From a bacterium (lineage in GTDB: Bacteria > Margulisbacteria > Marinamargulisbacteria > SXXA01), in NCBI GenBank assembly GCA_010027915.1, contig RGUG01000083.1, positions 1 to 6,210 on the forward strand: a stretch of DNA of 6,210 nucleotides. The letters are read 5' to 3'. Below are positions 1 to 6,016 of this stretch, piece after piece. Within the stretch, counting starts at the first letter, position 1, and each line of letters begins with the position of its first letter. A program made the position numbers and the translations under genes. A model generated the notes under the pieces. That model ran no database searches and had not been told where the DNA came from. It was given only the letters and a program-made list of their open reading frames with translations.

Positions 1-2
1 CT

Positions 3-1067
3 GTTTCCCCCTACCCTATGATGGTGCCTCAACCCGCCGTGTACGATGAGTTGCTGGCCAAAAACCGATACGGGGCCCATGATTTGCCTGCTTTATTAAG
101 TCCCGAAGCCCTGCCTGTTATGCCCGAATTAGCCAGGCGAGCCATTCAATTAACCCGCATGCGATTTGGGTCTGTGATGGAATTATTCATCCCCCTTTAC
201 CTATCCAACTATTGCTATAACCGTTGCACCTATTGTGGCTTTAGTATGGACAATCCCTATCCACGCACCCGATTGAGTGAGGAACAAATACTGACGGAAG
301 GACAATTACTTTATAACAAAGGGTTTCGTTCGGTTCTATTGTTAACCGGAGAAGCACCCGATATGGCGGGTGTCTCCTACATTGAAATGGCCATTCACAA
401 GCTAAGACCCCTGTTTCCTGCCATTGGCATCGAAGTGCAACCCATGGGCCGGGGTGATTATGAGCGACTTTTGCAAGCGGGTGCCGATCATGTGGCCTTA
501 TACCAAGAAACCTACGACCCGGATGTGTACGATGCGGTGCATGTATCGGGTAAGAAAAAAAACCGTACCTATCGGTTGGACGCCATTGAATGGGCCGCCC
601 AAGCCGGATTTCCGAAACTATCCATGGGTGTGTTATTGGGATTATCTGAGTGGCGGCAAGATGCCCTGGCACTAGGAAAGCATTTGGCTCACATGAAAAA
701 AAAATACTGGCGAACCCATTTTTCTATCTCAATTCCCCGAATCAAAGGGCAGTTTCAATCGTTTAAAGAAACCCATGCGGTCAGCGACGCCAACCTAAAG
801 CAACTGATCATCGCATTCCGACTTTGTTTTCCTGATATTGGGATTACCTTGTCAACCCGAGAACCGGCTGAGTTGAGAGATGAATTGATCCCTTATGGCA
901 TTACCAGTATGTCAGCCGAATCCAAAACCTCGCCCGGTGGTTATTCGGGGCTGGATGCCGAAGGGCAGTTCGATACGGCCGATCATCGGGATGTGGGACA
1001 AATCATGGCCATGCTACAACGCCAACAATTGGATCCCGTTTTTAAAAACTGGGACCCCAATTTGTAG
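3..1067 (+). CDS. thiH: 2-iminoacetate synthase ThiH (radical SAM, thiamine biosynthesis), probably 5'-truncated
   Basis: ThiH cleaves tyrosine with S-adenosylmethionine to give dehydroglycine (2-iminoacetate) and p-cresol. Dehydroglycine feeds ThiG in making the thiazole half of thiamine, in the cytoplasm. Numbering from the ATG at 18, the radical-SAM cluster motif CxxxCxxC is at residues 66-73 (C66, C70, C73) in the context LSNYCYNRCTYCGFSM. Other family blocks are LLLTGE, VALYQETYDPDVY, GVLLGLSEWR, LSTREPAELRDELIP, SKTSPGGYSG and the terminal FKNWDPNL. The protein is 349 residues from that ATG against about 370-380 for the family. The shortfall is at the N-terminus: the ATG has no Shine-Dalgarno sequence and its frame is open to the window edge, so the true start probably lies upstream. 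The stop is TAG, with an in-frame TAA six codons later. Arginine CGA codons are frequent (e.g. 138 and 162), matching the nearby tRNA. The identification is very secure; the start is not. Confidence 0.95.
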   Translation, partial: VSPYPMMVPQPAVYDELLAKNRYGAHDLPALLSPEALPVMPELARRAIQLTRMRFGSVMELFIPLYLSNYCYNRCTYCGFSMDNPYPRTRLSEEQILTEGQLLYNKGFRSVLLLTGEAPDMAGVSYIEMAIHKLRPLFPAIGIEVQPMGRGDYERLLQAGADHVALYQETYDPDVYDAVHVSGKKKNRTYRLDAIEWAAQAGFPKLSMGVLLGLSEWRQDALALGKHLAHMKKKYWRTHFSISIPRIKGQFQSFKETHAVSDANLKQLIIAFRLCFPDIGITLSTREPAELRDELIPYGITSMSAESKTSPGGYSGLDAEGQFDTADHRDVGQIMAMLQRQQLDPVFKNWDPNL

Positions 1068-1088
1068 GTCATCGACCATCCTTTGTAA

Positions 1089-1117
1089 TTGACGAAGTCC
1101 CTTCATTCCGTTAAGTT
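1089..1117 (+). promoter_or_regulatory. possible sigma70-type promoter of the tRNA-Arg gene
   Basis: TTGACG at 1089-1094 matches the -35 consensus in five of six positions. About 16 bases later is a weak -10 candidate, TTAAGT at 1111-1116. A G/C-rich stretch (GGGGGCC) lies between it and the tRNA, resembling the GC-rich discriminators of stringently controlled stable-RNA promoters. The -10 matches only three of six bases, so this is tentative. The tRNA could instead be cotranscribed with thiH, which ends 62 bases upstream. Confidence 0.35.
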
Positions 1118-1129
1118 GGGGGCCTCGTT

Positions 1130-1205
1130 GCGTCCGTAGCTCAATGGATAGAGCGTCAGACTTCGGATCTGCAGGTTGGGGGTTCGACTCCCTCCGGACG
1201 CGCCA
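1130..1205 (+). tRNA. tRNA-Arg, anticodon UCG (decodes CGA)
   Basis: This is a complete 76-base cloverleaf with encoded CCA. The acceptor arm GCGTCCG (1130-1136) pairs perfectly with CGGACGC (1195-1201), followed by discriminator G and CCA. The D stem is GCTC/GAGC with GG in the loop. The anticodon loop CTTCGGA (1161-1167) gives anticodon TCG after the invariant T33. The variable loop is AGGTT. The T stem GGGGG/CCCTC includes one G-U pair and encloses TTCGACT. The top pair of the anticodon stem (position 27 T1156, position 43 C1172) is a mismatch; the other four pairs are intact. The gene is tail-to-tail with the membrane-protein gene ending at 1216, with no visible intrinsic terminator between them. 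Confidence 0.96.
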
Positions 1206-1215
1206 ACACAAGGCA

Positions 1216-1536
1216 TCAGCGAGGCAAATGCGGCGGGGCGGGTTCTGTCATAAACAAATGGTCGGCCATGGCGTAAGTATGAAAATGATACAACACCAAC
1301 CATCCAATATAAGAACCCAACACCAAAAGGGCAAGGCCAATGACCCCTTTCGAAAGCCCAGGGCGACGCTTAGAAAAGCGTTTCCAAAGCTGCCATTCAG
1401 CCACGCCACATACCAAGACAATCAATCCGTAACTCACCAAATGTGAATGAACATACGGGTAAACCCATGCAAAAAGTTCCGAATAAACGCCCCCTACTTG
1501 GTCCATCCAGTGATACGCCGGGATACGATTGATCAT
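1216..1536 (-). CDS. small two-helix membrane protein of unknown function, downstream of ppx
   Basis: I do not recognise this 106-residue protein. The ATG at 1536-1534 overlaps the ppx stop as ATGA, and GGAGGT (1548-1543) sits six bases upstream, so this start is favoured over the longer in-frame ATG at 1587. Two hydrophobic segments are visible: about residues 33-51 (VSYGLIVLVCGVAEWQLW) and about 64-83 (GVIGLALLVLGSYIGWLVLY). They are separated by a basic loop (WKRFSKRRPGLSK). The positive-inside rule suggests a hairpin with both ends outside the cytoplasm. Histidines cluster near the outer ends of the helices (H30, H32, H84, H86, H93), and the C-terminus is proline-rich (TEPAPPHLPR). It is the last gene of the operon and is coupled to ppx, which suggests but does not prove a link to polyphosphate or phosphate metabolism. 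The operon position, start and hydrophobic pattern support it as a real gene. Confidence 0.75.
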   Translation of the reverse strand: MINRIPAYHWMDQVGGVYSELFAWVYPYVHSHLVSYGLIVLVCGVAEWQLWKRFSKRRPGLSKGVIGLALLVLGSYIGWLVLYHFHTYAMADHLFMTEPAPPHLPR

Positions 1537-2417
1537 GCCAACACCTCCAACGCCATGGTGTGGATCAACCCGTCGACCACCCCACATTTGGGAACCAGAA
1601 CCTGCCGAACCTTGAGCAATGCCAGCACCCGATTCAAAATGGCAAGGGCTGGCACAATCGATTCGGCACGATCGGGCTTTAACCCATAGCGAAGGATTCG
1701 CTCTTCAATCGATAACCCACCCAATTGTTGCCATAACATGGTTATTTTTTTGGGCCGAATGGGCAGTCCCTCTTTATAACCCAGCATGCCCGGTAATTTT
1801 GAGACATTGCCACCCGTTCCCATGATCACCCAATCCCCACGTGGCAAACCGGACAATACCTGGGACAATTCGTCTCCCTTCGCTGCGGTGGCCTCCCCAG
1901 CGACTCCTGTCACATGAGGGCGAAGGGCCCCAACGGGGACACTGGTCTGTAACAAACAGTGGTCACCTTGATAGGCACTCAACTCTGTACTACCACCCCC
2001 GATATCAACATATAAAACCAACTCCTGGGTTGTCCTGGGCGGACAAGCCGCCACAATGAGCTTCGCTTCTTCAAGGCCGTCAATGATACGCAACGGCACC
2101 CCTGTTAGTGCCGACACCCATGCCACCATTTGATGGCCGTTGGAAGCCGTACGAAACGCTGAAGTGGCCACCCCGTCGGTATAATCCGGTGACAACACCC
2201 GAAGCCAATGGGCCATACCATGGAAAGCATCCGCCAATAATCGTTGGTAATGGCGACCAATTTCACCCGAACAAAAGACATCTTGACCAATCGGAAAAGG
2301 CAGGCGATAAAAGCCTACTTTTTTAACCAAAGGACCGATTGGCGTATGGATTACATCGCCTACCATCAGTCGAATGGCATTGGATCCGGCATCGATCGCC
2401 GCCAGACGCTTAAGCAT
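1533..2417 (-). CDS. ppx: exopolyphosphatase / pppGpp phosphatase family protein (Ppx/GppA)
   Basis: The Ppx/GppA family releases phosphate processively from polyphosphate ends or hydrolyses pppGpp to ppGpp; members belong to the ASKHA (actin-like ATPase) fold. The 294-residue product carries the family blocks in order: DAGSNAIRL (9-17, phosphate loop), ATSAFRTASNG (84-94), GLEEAKLI (114-121, with the catalytic-type glutamate), VDIGGGSTEL (137-146), GTGGNVSKL (200-208) and DRAESIVPALAIL (249-261). It is the short, two-lobe form of about 300 residues and lacks the C-terminal HD-like domain of the ~510-residue enterobacterial Ppx. The start at 2417 (MLKRLAAIDAGSN) is chosen because the family fold begins there. 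It overlaps the ppk stop by only 8 bases, whereas the ATG at 2501 would overlap by 92. No strong Shine-Dalgarno sequence precedes it, so coupling to ppk is likely. Adjacent ppk favours polyphosphate as substrate, although GppA activity cannot be excluded. Confidence 0.93.
   Translation of the reverse strand: MLKRLAAIDAGSNAIRLMVGDVIHTPIGPLVKKVGFYRLPFPIGQDVFCSGEIGRHYQRLLADAFHGMAHWLRVLSPDYTDGVATSAFRTASNGHQMVAWVSALTGVPLRIIDGLEEAKLIVAACPPRTTQELVLYVDIGGGSTELSAYQGDHCLLQTSVPVGALRPHVTGVAGEATAAKGDELSQVLSGLPRGDWVIMGTGGNVSKLPGMLGYKEGLPIRPKKITMLWQQLGGLSIEERILRYGLKPDRAESIVPALAILNRVLALLKVRQVLVPKCGVVDGLIHTMALEVLA
1543..1548 (-). promoter_or_regulatory. Shine-Dalgarno site deciding the start of the small membrane protein
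   Basis: The - strand reads GGAGGT at 1548-1543, six bases before the ATG at 1536. It lies inside the end of the ppx coding sequence. Together with the ATGA stop/start overlap it fixes the start and implies translational coupling to ppx. Confidence 0.75.
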
Positions 2418-3729
2418 CCGAATGTCCGGATACCCATTGGGCCAACTCAAGCTGAGATCTAACTTCGGGACGGGCCCCCGTCGATGGAAACGACACACCA
2501 TCGGAACGGGATTTGACCGTATCTGCCAACTGAACCGAAAGATAATGCATCAATTCCTGGCGATGCCCTTGCTCATAGACCGGGAACGCCACTTCAATAC
2601 GAGAATCAAAGCTACGGGTCATCCAATCGGAGGAGGACAGCCAAATCAGATGCTCACCCCCATGATGAAACCAAAAAACACGAGAATGCTCTAAAAAACG
2701 GTCCACAATACGCACCACCCGAATCGGTAAGGATGGATCAGGAACCAAGGAACACATCCCCCGAACCAGCAAGTCAACCTGGACGCCCGCTTTGGCTGCA
2801 GCCACTAATTTGGCTATCAGTTTGGGATCGGTAAGGGCATTCACTTTGATCACACACCGTGAATACTGGCCCCGCTTGGCCGCTTGGATTTCGTAGGTCA
2901 AGAGTTTCAAAAGGGATGTCCGCAATCCGAAGGGGGAGACCCCAATGGATTGAAACGGTTTGAACCGGGTGGGATTTTCCATGAATCGAAACAAACGGGC
3001 CACATCTTGCGTGAGTCGTTTGTCCGTGGTTAGTAACGCATGATCCGTGTAGAGGGCGGCTGTTTGTTCATTGAAGTTGCCTGTGGCCAATATCGCATAC
3101 CGAACCATTCCCCCTTTCTCACGACGCTCGATCAATGCCAGTTTGGCATGCACCTTTAAAGATGGAACCCCCATGATGACCCGCACACCGGCATCGGTTA
3201 ATAACTTGGCCCATTGAATATTGGCCGCTTCATCAAACCGTGCCTTTAGTTCAATGATCACGGTTACTTCTTTGCCATTTTTAACCGCGTTTAACAAGGC
3301 ATTGACCACATACGATGGATTGGCCAATCGATACAAGGTCATGTTAATGCACTTAACTTTGGGGTCAATGGCGGCATCACGTAGCAAGTCTAATACATGA
3401 GAAAACGAATGATAGGGATAGTGCAATAACACACTTTGTTCCTTCAGCACATCCCATAATCGTGGCGATGCCATCAAAGCGGGGTGATAAACGGGGGTGT
3501 GGGGAGAATAATAAAGATCAGACCGACGGACTGGAAACCCGATAAAATCTTTAAAGTTATGGTAACGTCGACGCAAGGGCAACAGGGTGTCATGTCGGCC
3601 CAGCCCCAACTTTTTGGTTAAAAAGGACACCATGCTAGTCGGCATTTTTTGCTCATAAATCAAGCGGACCGGCTGTCCGTGCCGACGTTGCAACAAGCTT
3701 TTTTCAACCGTCCTCAAATACCCCTCCAT
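2410..3729 (-). CDS. ppk: polyphosphate kinase 1, C-terminal part (end of head domain plus catalytic C1 and C2 domains), split from the N-terminal part
   Basis: Ppk1 reversibly transfers the gamma phosphate of ATP to polyphosphate through a phosphohistidine. This 439-residue ORF has both catalytic phospholipase-D-like domains. The active-site histidine equivalent to E. coli H435 is H194 (KVHAKLALI), and the equivalent of H592 is H348 (FLEHSRV). The conserved arginines in LYRLA (R134) and KARFDEAAN (R164), the block ATGNFNEQTA, LLVRGMCSL and SSSDWMTR are present. The position corresponding to E. coli H454 (YAHIGTGN) is isoleucine (I213, YAILATGN). The ORF is in the same frame as the N-terminal part, 18 bases after its TAG. 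The ATG at 3729 has only a weak AGGT upstream. Residues 1-15 align without a gap to the family segment that normally follows directly on the N-terminal part. It could be translated by reinitiation as a separate subunit, by stop readthrough, or not at all if the locus is decaying or the TAG is an assembly error. Confidence 0.93.
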   Translation of the reverse strand: MEGYLRTVEKSLLQRRHGQPVRLIYEQKMPTSMVSFLTKKLGLGRHDTLLPLRRRYHNFKDFIGFPVRRSDLYYSPHTPVYHPALMASPRLWDVLKEQSVLLHYPYHSFSHVLDLLRDAAIDPKVKCINMTLYRLANPSYVVNALLNAVKNGKEVTVIIELKARFDEAANIQWAKLLTDAGVRVIMGVPSLKVHAKLALIERREKGGMVRYAILATGNFNEQTAALYTDHALLTTDKRLTQDVARLFRFMENPTRFKPFQSIGVSPFGLRTSLLKLLTYEIQAAKRGQYSRCVIKVNALTDPKLIAKLVAAAKAGVQVDLLVRGMCSLVPDPSLPIRVVRIVDRFLEHSRVFWFHHGGEHLIWLSSSDWMTRSFDSRIEVAFPVYEQGHRQELMHYLSVQLADTVKSRSDGVSFPSTGARPEVRSQLELAQWVSGHSDA

Positions 3730-3750
3730 GCTATTTACCTGATTGATCTA
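3730..3750 (-). other. in-frame interruption of ppk1: TAG plus six extra codons
   Basis: Reading on the - strand, the ppk frame goes ...EQDI, TAG, then INQVNS, then the ATG of the second ORF. From the TRDA motif to the QR of the LLQRR/LKQR block I count 34 codon positions here. The E. coli and Bacteroidetes proteins, as I remember them, have 27 residues. The seven extra positions equal TAG plus ATC AAT CAG GTA AAT AGC. The segment therefore looks like a 21-base insertion or a newly formed intergenic spacer rather than a single-base change in an otherwise normal gene. It contains a weak AGGT eight bases before the ATG and abuts the 8-base palindrome ATCTAGAT (3746-3753). Confidence 0.7.
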
Positions 3751-4467
3751 GATATCTTGCTCCAGGTCAATGGCCGCATCGCGGGTCAATTTGATGGTAT
3801 AAGACCGAATACTATCATACCCATGCCCACCAAATAAATCGGGCAACGACAAGCGGATGACATCTTCTAATAACATGATGTCATGGGTACCAGGCAGGCT
3901 GGGTAGTTGCAAAAAGCGGGATAAGGAGGGACAAGGCAACTGAATCAGGGCATAATCCGTTTGTTTTTTTCGGGACAATTGAACCATTTGGTACAGGGAA
4001 CGGTCATCTAATTCAGGAAAAGTCGCCACTTGAGAAAGCATGATGGGCATGAGTGCTGGACGTACGGTATGGGTAAAATAATACCGTACAAACTCGGTTT
4101 GGGGATTGGTAAGCTCGGTATCCGATCGCAAATAAACCGATTCTTTGGCCAGTAATTGAATGAGCTGATCAAACACCTGCTCAAATGCCCCTTGCTGATC
4201 TTTGACAATCCGCTGAATCTCGGACAAGATACCCTCAGGTTTTTCTTTCGATAAAGCAGGACGCACACGAAGGGCGGCGTCACGTCGCAACAATGCCACC
4301 CTGACACGAAAAAACTCATCCAAATTGGATGAGAAAATACCCAAAAAACGAAGACGCTCCAATAACGGAACACGGGGATCCGCCGCTTCTTCTAACACCC
4401 GCTGGTTAAAGGATAACCAACTGATATCACGATTCGCATAGGGCAAAGAAGCGGGAAAAACCCACAT
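3748..4467 (-). CDS. ppk: polyphosphate kinase 1, N-terminal part (N domain and most of head domain), ends at an in-frame TAG
   Basis: This 239-residue ORF is the N-terminal third of Ppk1, usually about 690-700 residues. It opens with the family N-domain signature NRDISWLSFNQRVLEEAAD (12-30), then RLRFLGIFSSNLDEFFRVRVA, which carries the conserved asparagine and acidic residues near the ATP site. The head domain runs on to IRSYTIKLTRDAAIDLEQDI, where TAG (3750-3748) stops it. In E. coli Ppk this is about residue 250-260, inside the head domain and well before the catalytic histidines, so this piece alone should not be catalytic. The ATG at 4467 follows the ilvE stop by three bases, with no clear Shine-Dalgarno sequence, which suggests coupling to ilvE. 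Coding quality is fully maintained up to the TAG, with no frameshift, which argues against an old pseudogene. Confidence 0.93.
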   Translation of the reverse strand: MWVFPASLPYANRDISWLSFNQRVLEEAADPRVPLLERLRFLGIFSSNLDEFFRVRVALLRRDAALRVRPALSKEKPEGILSEIQRIVKDQQGAFEQVFDQLIQLLAKESVYLRSDTELTNPQTEFVRYYFTHTVRPALMPIMLSQVATFPELDDRSLYQMVQLSRKKQTDYALIQLPCPSLSRFLQLPSLPGTHDIMLLEDVIRLSLPDLFGGHGYDSIRSYTIKLTRDAAIDLEQDI

Positions 4468-4470
4468 AGA

Positions 4471-5412
4471 CTAACTAACCGTTAACCAATCACTGCGTTC
4501 GTTTGACGCCCCACGAACCAATTCAAAATACCGTGACTGAATGGACTGGGTAATCGGTCCTGCCGTACCGGACCCAATCACACGGCCATCAATTTCTCGA
4601 ATGGGCGTGATTTCGGCGGCTGTACCCGTAAAAAAGAGTTCGTCCGCCAAAAACAGTTCATCACGAATGATGCTTCGATAGGACACCTTGAGCCCCATCG
4701 ACTGGGCAATCCAAATGGCGGTGTCCGCTGTAATCCCCTTCAATGCCCCGTCAGATGGCGGGGGTGTCGTCAATTCCCCATTTTGGATCATGAAAATATT
4801 TTCGCCAGGCCCCTCGGCGACCATCCCATTGACATTCAATAAAATGGCCTCATCAAACCCATTACTCAACGCTTCTTGTTTGGCCAAAATAGAATTGGCA
4901 TAATTGGCCGTGCATTTGGCCAGGGGTGGAAGGGTTCGACTATCAATCCGTGCCCATGAACTCATTTTACAACGAATACCTGATTTAACCCCTTCATCCC
5001 CAAGATAACTACCCCACCCCCAGGCGGCAATCATTAACTCCACAGGGTTTTTACCAGGATTAAGGCCCATCGTACCATAGCCCACATATAACAACGGACG
5101 AATATACACCGATTCCATCCCATGCTGTTGCAACATGCTGCCAACGTCGTTTTTTTTAAGCAATGCTTGGGTGAGACTCACCAACTGAGGTACTGTATAG
5201 GTGTGGGGCATCATGTAAATACGGGCCGAATCTAACAAGCGTTGGTAATGCTCGGCCACCCTAAAAAGAGCCGGCCCTTGAGGGGTTTGATACGCACGAA
5301 TGCCTTCAAACACGCCCGTACCATAATGCAGGGCATGGGTTAAGACATGAATTTTTGCATCCTCAAAACGCACCCAGTCACCGTGATGCCATATCCAATT
5401 GGTTTTTAACAT
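4471..5412 (-). CDS. ilvE: branched-chain amino acid aminotransferase (class IV, PLP-dependent)
   Basis: IlvE carries out the last step of leucine, isoleucine and valine synthesis, and the first step of their degradation, by moving the amino group from glutamate to the branched 2-oxo acids. The 313-residue length matches the family (E. coli about 309). Visible signatures are IWHHGDWVRFEDAKIHVLTH, HALHYGTGVFEGIRAY (26-41), VYIRPLLYVGYGTMGLNP, WGWGSYLG, the PLP lysine K166 in LPPLAKCTANYANSILAKQE, then NGMVAEGPGENIF with E200, and TGTAAEITPIREIDGR (262-277). The start at 5412 is supported by AAGGAG (5423-5418) five bases upstream, which overlaps the lemA stop. The stop is TAG, followed by TCT and then the ppk ATG in the same frame. 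This order (PLP lysine, EGxGEN and TAAEITP blocks) fits IlvE better than D-amino acid aminotransferase or aminodeoxychorismate lyase. It appears to be cotranscribed with lemA and ppk. Confidence 0.95.
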   Translation of the reverse strand: MLKTNWIWHHGDWVRFEDAKIHVLTHALHYGTGVFEGIRAYQTPQGPALFRVAEHYQRLLDSARIYMMPHTYTVPQLVSLTQALLKKNDVGSMLQQHGMESVYIRPLLYVGYGTMGLNPGKNPVELMIAAWGWGSYLGDEGVKSGIRCKMSSWARIDSRTLPPLAKCTANYANSILAKQEALSNGFDEAILLNVNGMVAEGPGENIFMIQNGELTTPPPSDGALKGITADTAIWIAQSMGLKVSYRSIIRDELFLADELFFTGTAAEITPIREIDGRVIGSGTAGPITQSIQSRYFELVRGASNERSDWLTVS

Positions 5413-5417
5413 GAGCG

Positions 5418-5423
5418 CTCCTT
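5418..5423 (-). promoter_or_regulatory. Shine-Dalgarno site of ilvE, overlapping the lemA stop
   Basis: AAGGAG on the - strand lies five bases before the ilvE ATG at 5412. Its first two bases are part of the lemA TAA (5424-5422). The 9-base gap between the genes leaves no room for a separate promoter, so ilvE is read from an upstream transcript or from a promoter within lemA. Confidence 0.8.
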
Positions 5424-5982
5424 AAAACGATACCGACGGGCGTTCACGATCAGCCGTCGATACCTCAAAATACGCGTGTTTCTGATAACCAGCCAAGCGT
5501 GCCACCAGGCTACCAGGAAAGGTGATCACCACCAAATTGTAGGCTTTTACCGTGTCGTTGTAACGCATTCTTTCAACCGAGAGCCGGTTTTCAGATCCAG
5601 CCAACTCATCCATTAAGCGGGCAAATTGGGCGTCAGCCTTTAAATTGGGGTATTGCTCCACCACCACCAGTAACCGAGATAAAGCGGACTCGAATCGGGC
5701 TGATGCATTGGCTTTTTGATCCACGGATTTGGCACCTGCCAGTTGGGCACGGGCAGACGCAATCGATTCGAAAACACCCCGCTCGTGAGCGGCGTATCCT
5801 TTGACTGTGGCCACCAAATTGGGGACCAAATCCGCACGTCGCTTCAGCTGGTTGTCCACCTGTGCCCAAGATGCATTGACACCCTCCGACATGCGAGCCA
5901 ATTGGTTTGCAAGCGTCACACCCCATCCCAATAGCCCCACTACCAACACACCCAGCACGATCCATGCCCACTGTTTTTTCAT
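5422..5982 (-). CDS. lemA: LemA family membrane-anchored coiled-coil protein
   Basis: LemA proteins are inner-membrane proteins with one N-terminal helix and an extracytoplasmic alpha-helical domain; their biochemical role is not settled. This 186-residue protein has a basic start (MKKQW) and a hydrophobic segment at about 5-26 (WAWIVLGVLVVGLLGWGVTL). The family core follows: QVDNQLKRRADLVPNLVATV (41-60), KGYAAHE, EQYPNLKA (109-116), ENRLSVERMRYNDTVKAYN (131-149), the FP pair at 155-156, and the terminal RPSVSF typical of the family. The start is fixed by AGGAGG six bases upstream. Its upstream neighbour ends in a glycine-rich tail typical of TPM-domain (YgcG-like) proteins, the usual partner of lemA. 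Here the TPM-like gene would come first in the operon, whereas lemA-first is the order I would expect. The identification is secure; the function is unknown. Confidence 0.95.
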   Translation of the reverse strand: MKKQWAWIVLGVLVVGLLGWGVTLANQLARMSEGVNASWAQVDNQLKRRADLVPNLVATVKGYAAHERGVFESIASARAQLAGAKSVDQKANASARFESALSRLLVVVEQYPNLKADAQFARLMDELAGSENRLSVERMRYNDTVKAYNLVVITFPGSLVARLAGYQKHAYFEVSTADRERPSVSF

Positions 5983-5988
5983 CTTTCG

Positions 5989-5994
5989 CCTCCT
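5989..5994 (-). promoter_or_regulatory. strong Shine-Dalgarno site of lemA
   Basis: AGGAGG on the - strand lies six bases before the lemA ATG at 5982. It is a near-perfect anti-16S match and helps show that this organism uses canonical Shine-Dalgarno initiation. Confidence 0.85.
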
Positions 5995-6016
5995 AAATAA
6001 CCGCTTTTACCCATCA

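Noticed and set aside
241..672. - strand ORF of 143 residues within thiH
   Set aside because: It is a shadow of thiH in another frame, with no family motifs and no ribosome binding site. The thiH motifs are unambiguous.
552..704. Homopolymer A-runs (8 and 9 A) in thiH as possible frameshift or slippage sites
   Set aside because: The ThiH frame and family alignment continue uninterrupted across both runs, and lysine-rich segments explain them.
1014..1303. Overlapping - strand ORFs of 65 and 66 residues around the tRNA (e.g. containing SGGSRTPNLQIRS)
   Set aside because: They are the antisense translation of the tRNA-Arg gene, a well-known source of spurious hypothetical proteins. They have no ribosome binding site.
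1537..1587. Longer start (ATG at 1587) for the small membrane protein
   Set aside because: It would extend back into ppx with a non-hydrophobic Gly/His-rich leader. The ATG at 1536 has GGAGGT at ideal spacing and an ATGA overlap.
1144..1689. + strand ORFs opposite the membrane-protein gene and ppx
   Set aside because: They are low-complexity antisense shadows overlapping strongly supported genes.
1733..1751. Hairpin ATAAC/GTTAT followed by a T-run on the + strand as a terminator for the tRNA transcript
   Set aside because: The stem is only five AT-rich pairs with a 3-base loop, it lies more than 500 bases beyond the tRNA, and it is inside the ppx coding region.
2418..2501. Longer start (ATG at 2501) for ppx
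   Set aside because: The 28 extra residues have no family similarity and would overlap ppk by 92 bases. The family fold starts at MLKRLAAIDAGSN.
3748..3750. TAG in ppk1 as pyrrolysine or a reassigned amber codon
   Set aside because: TAG ends ilvE and thiH at their normal lengths, Ppk1 has no functional residue needed at this position, and no suppressor tRNA is present in the window.
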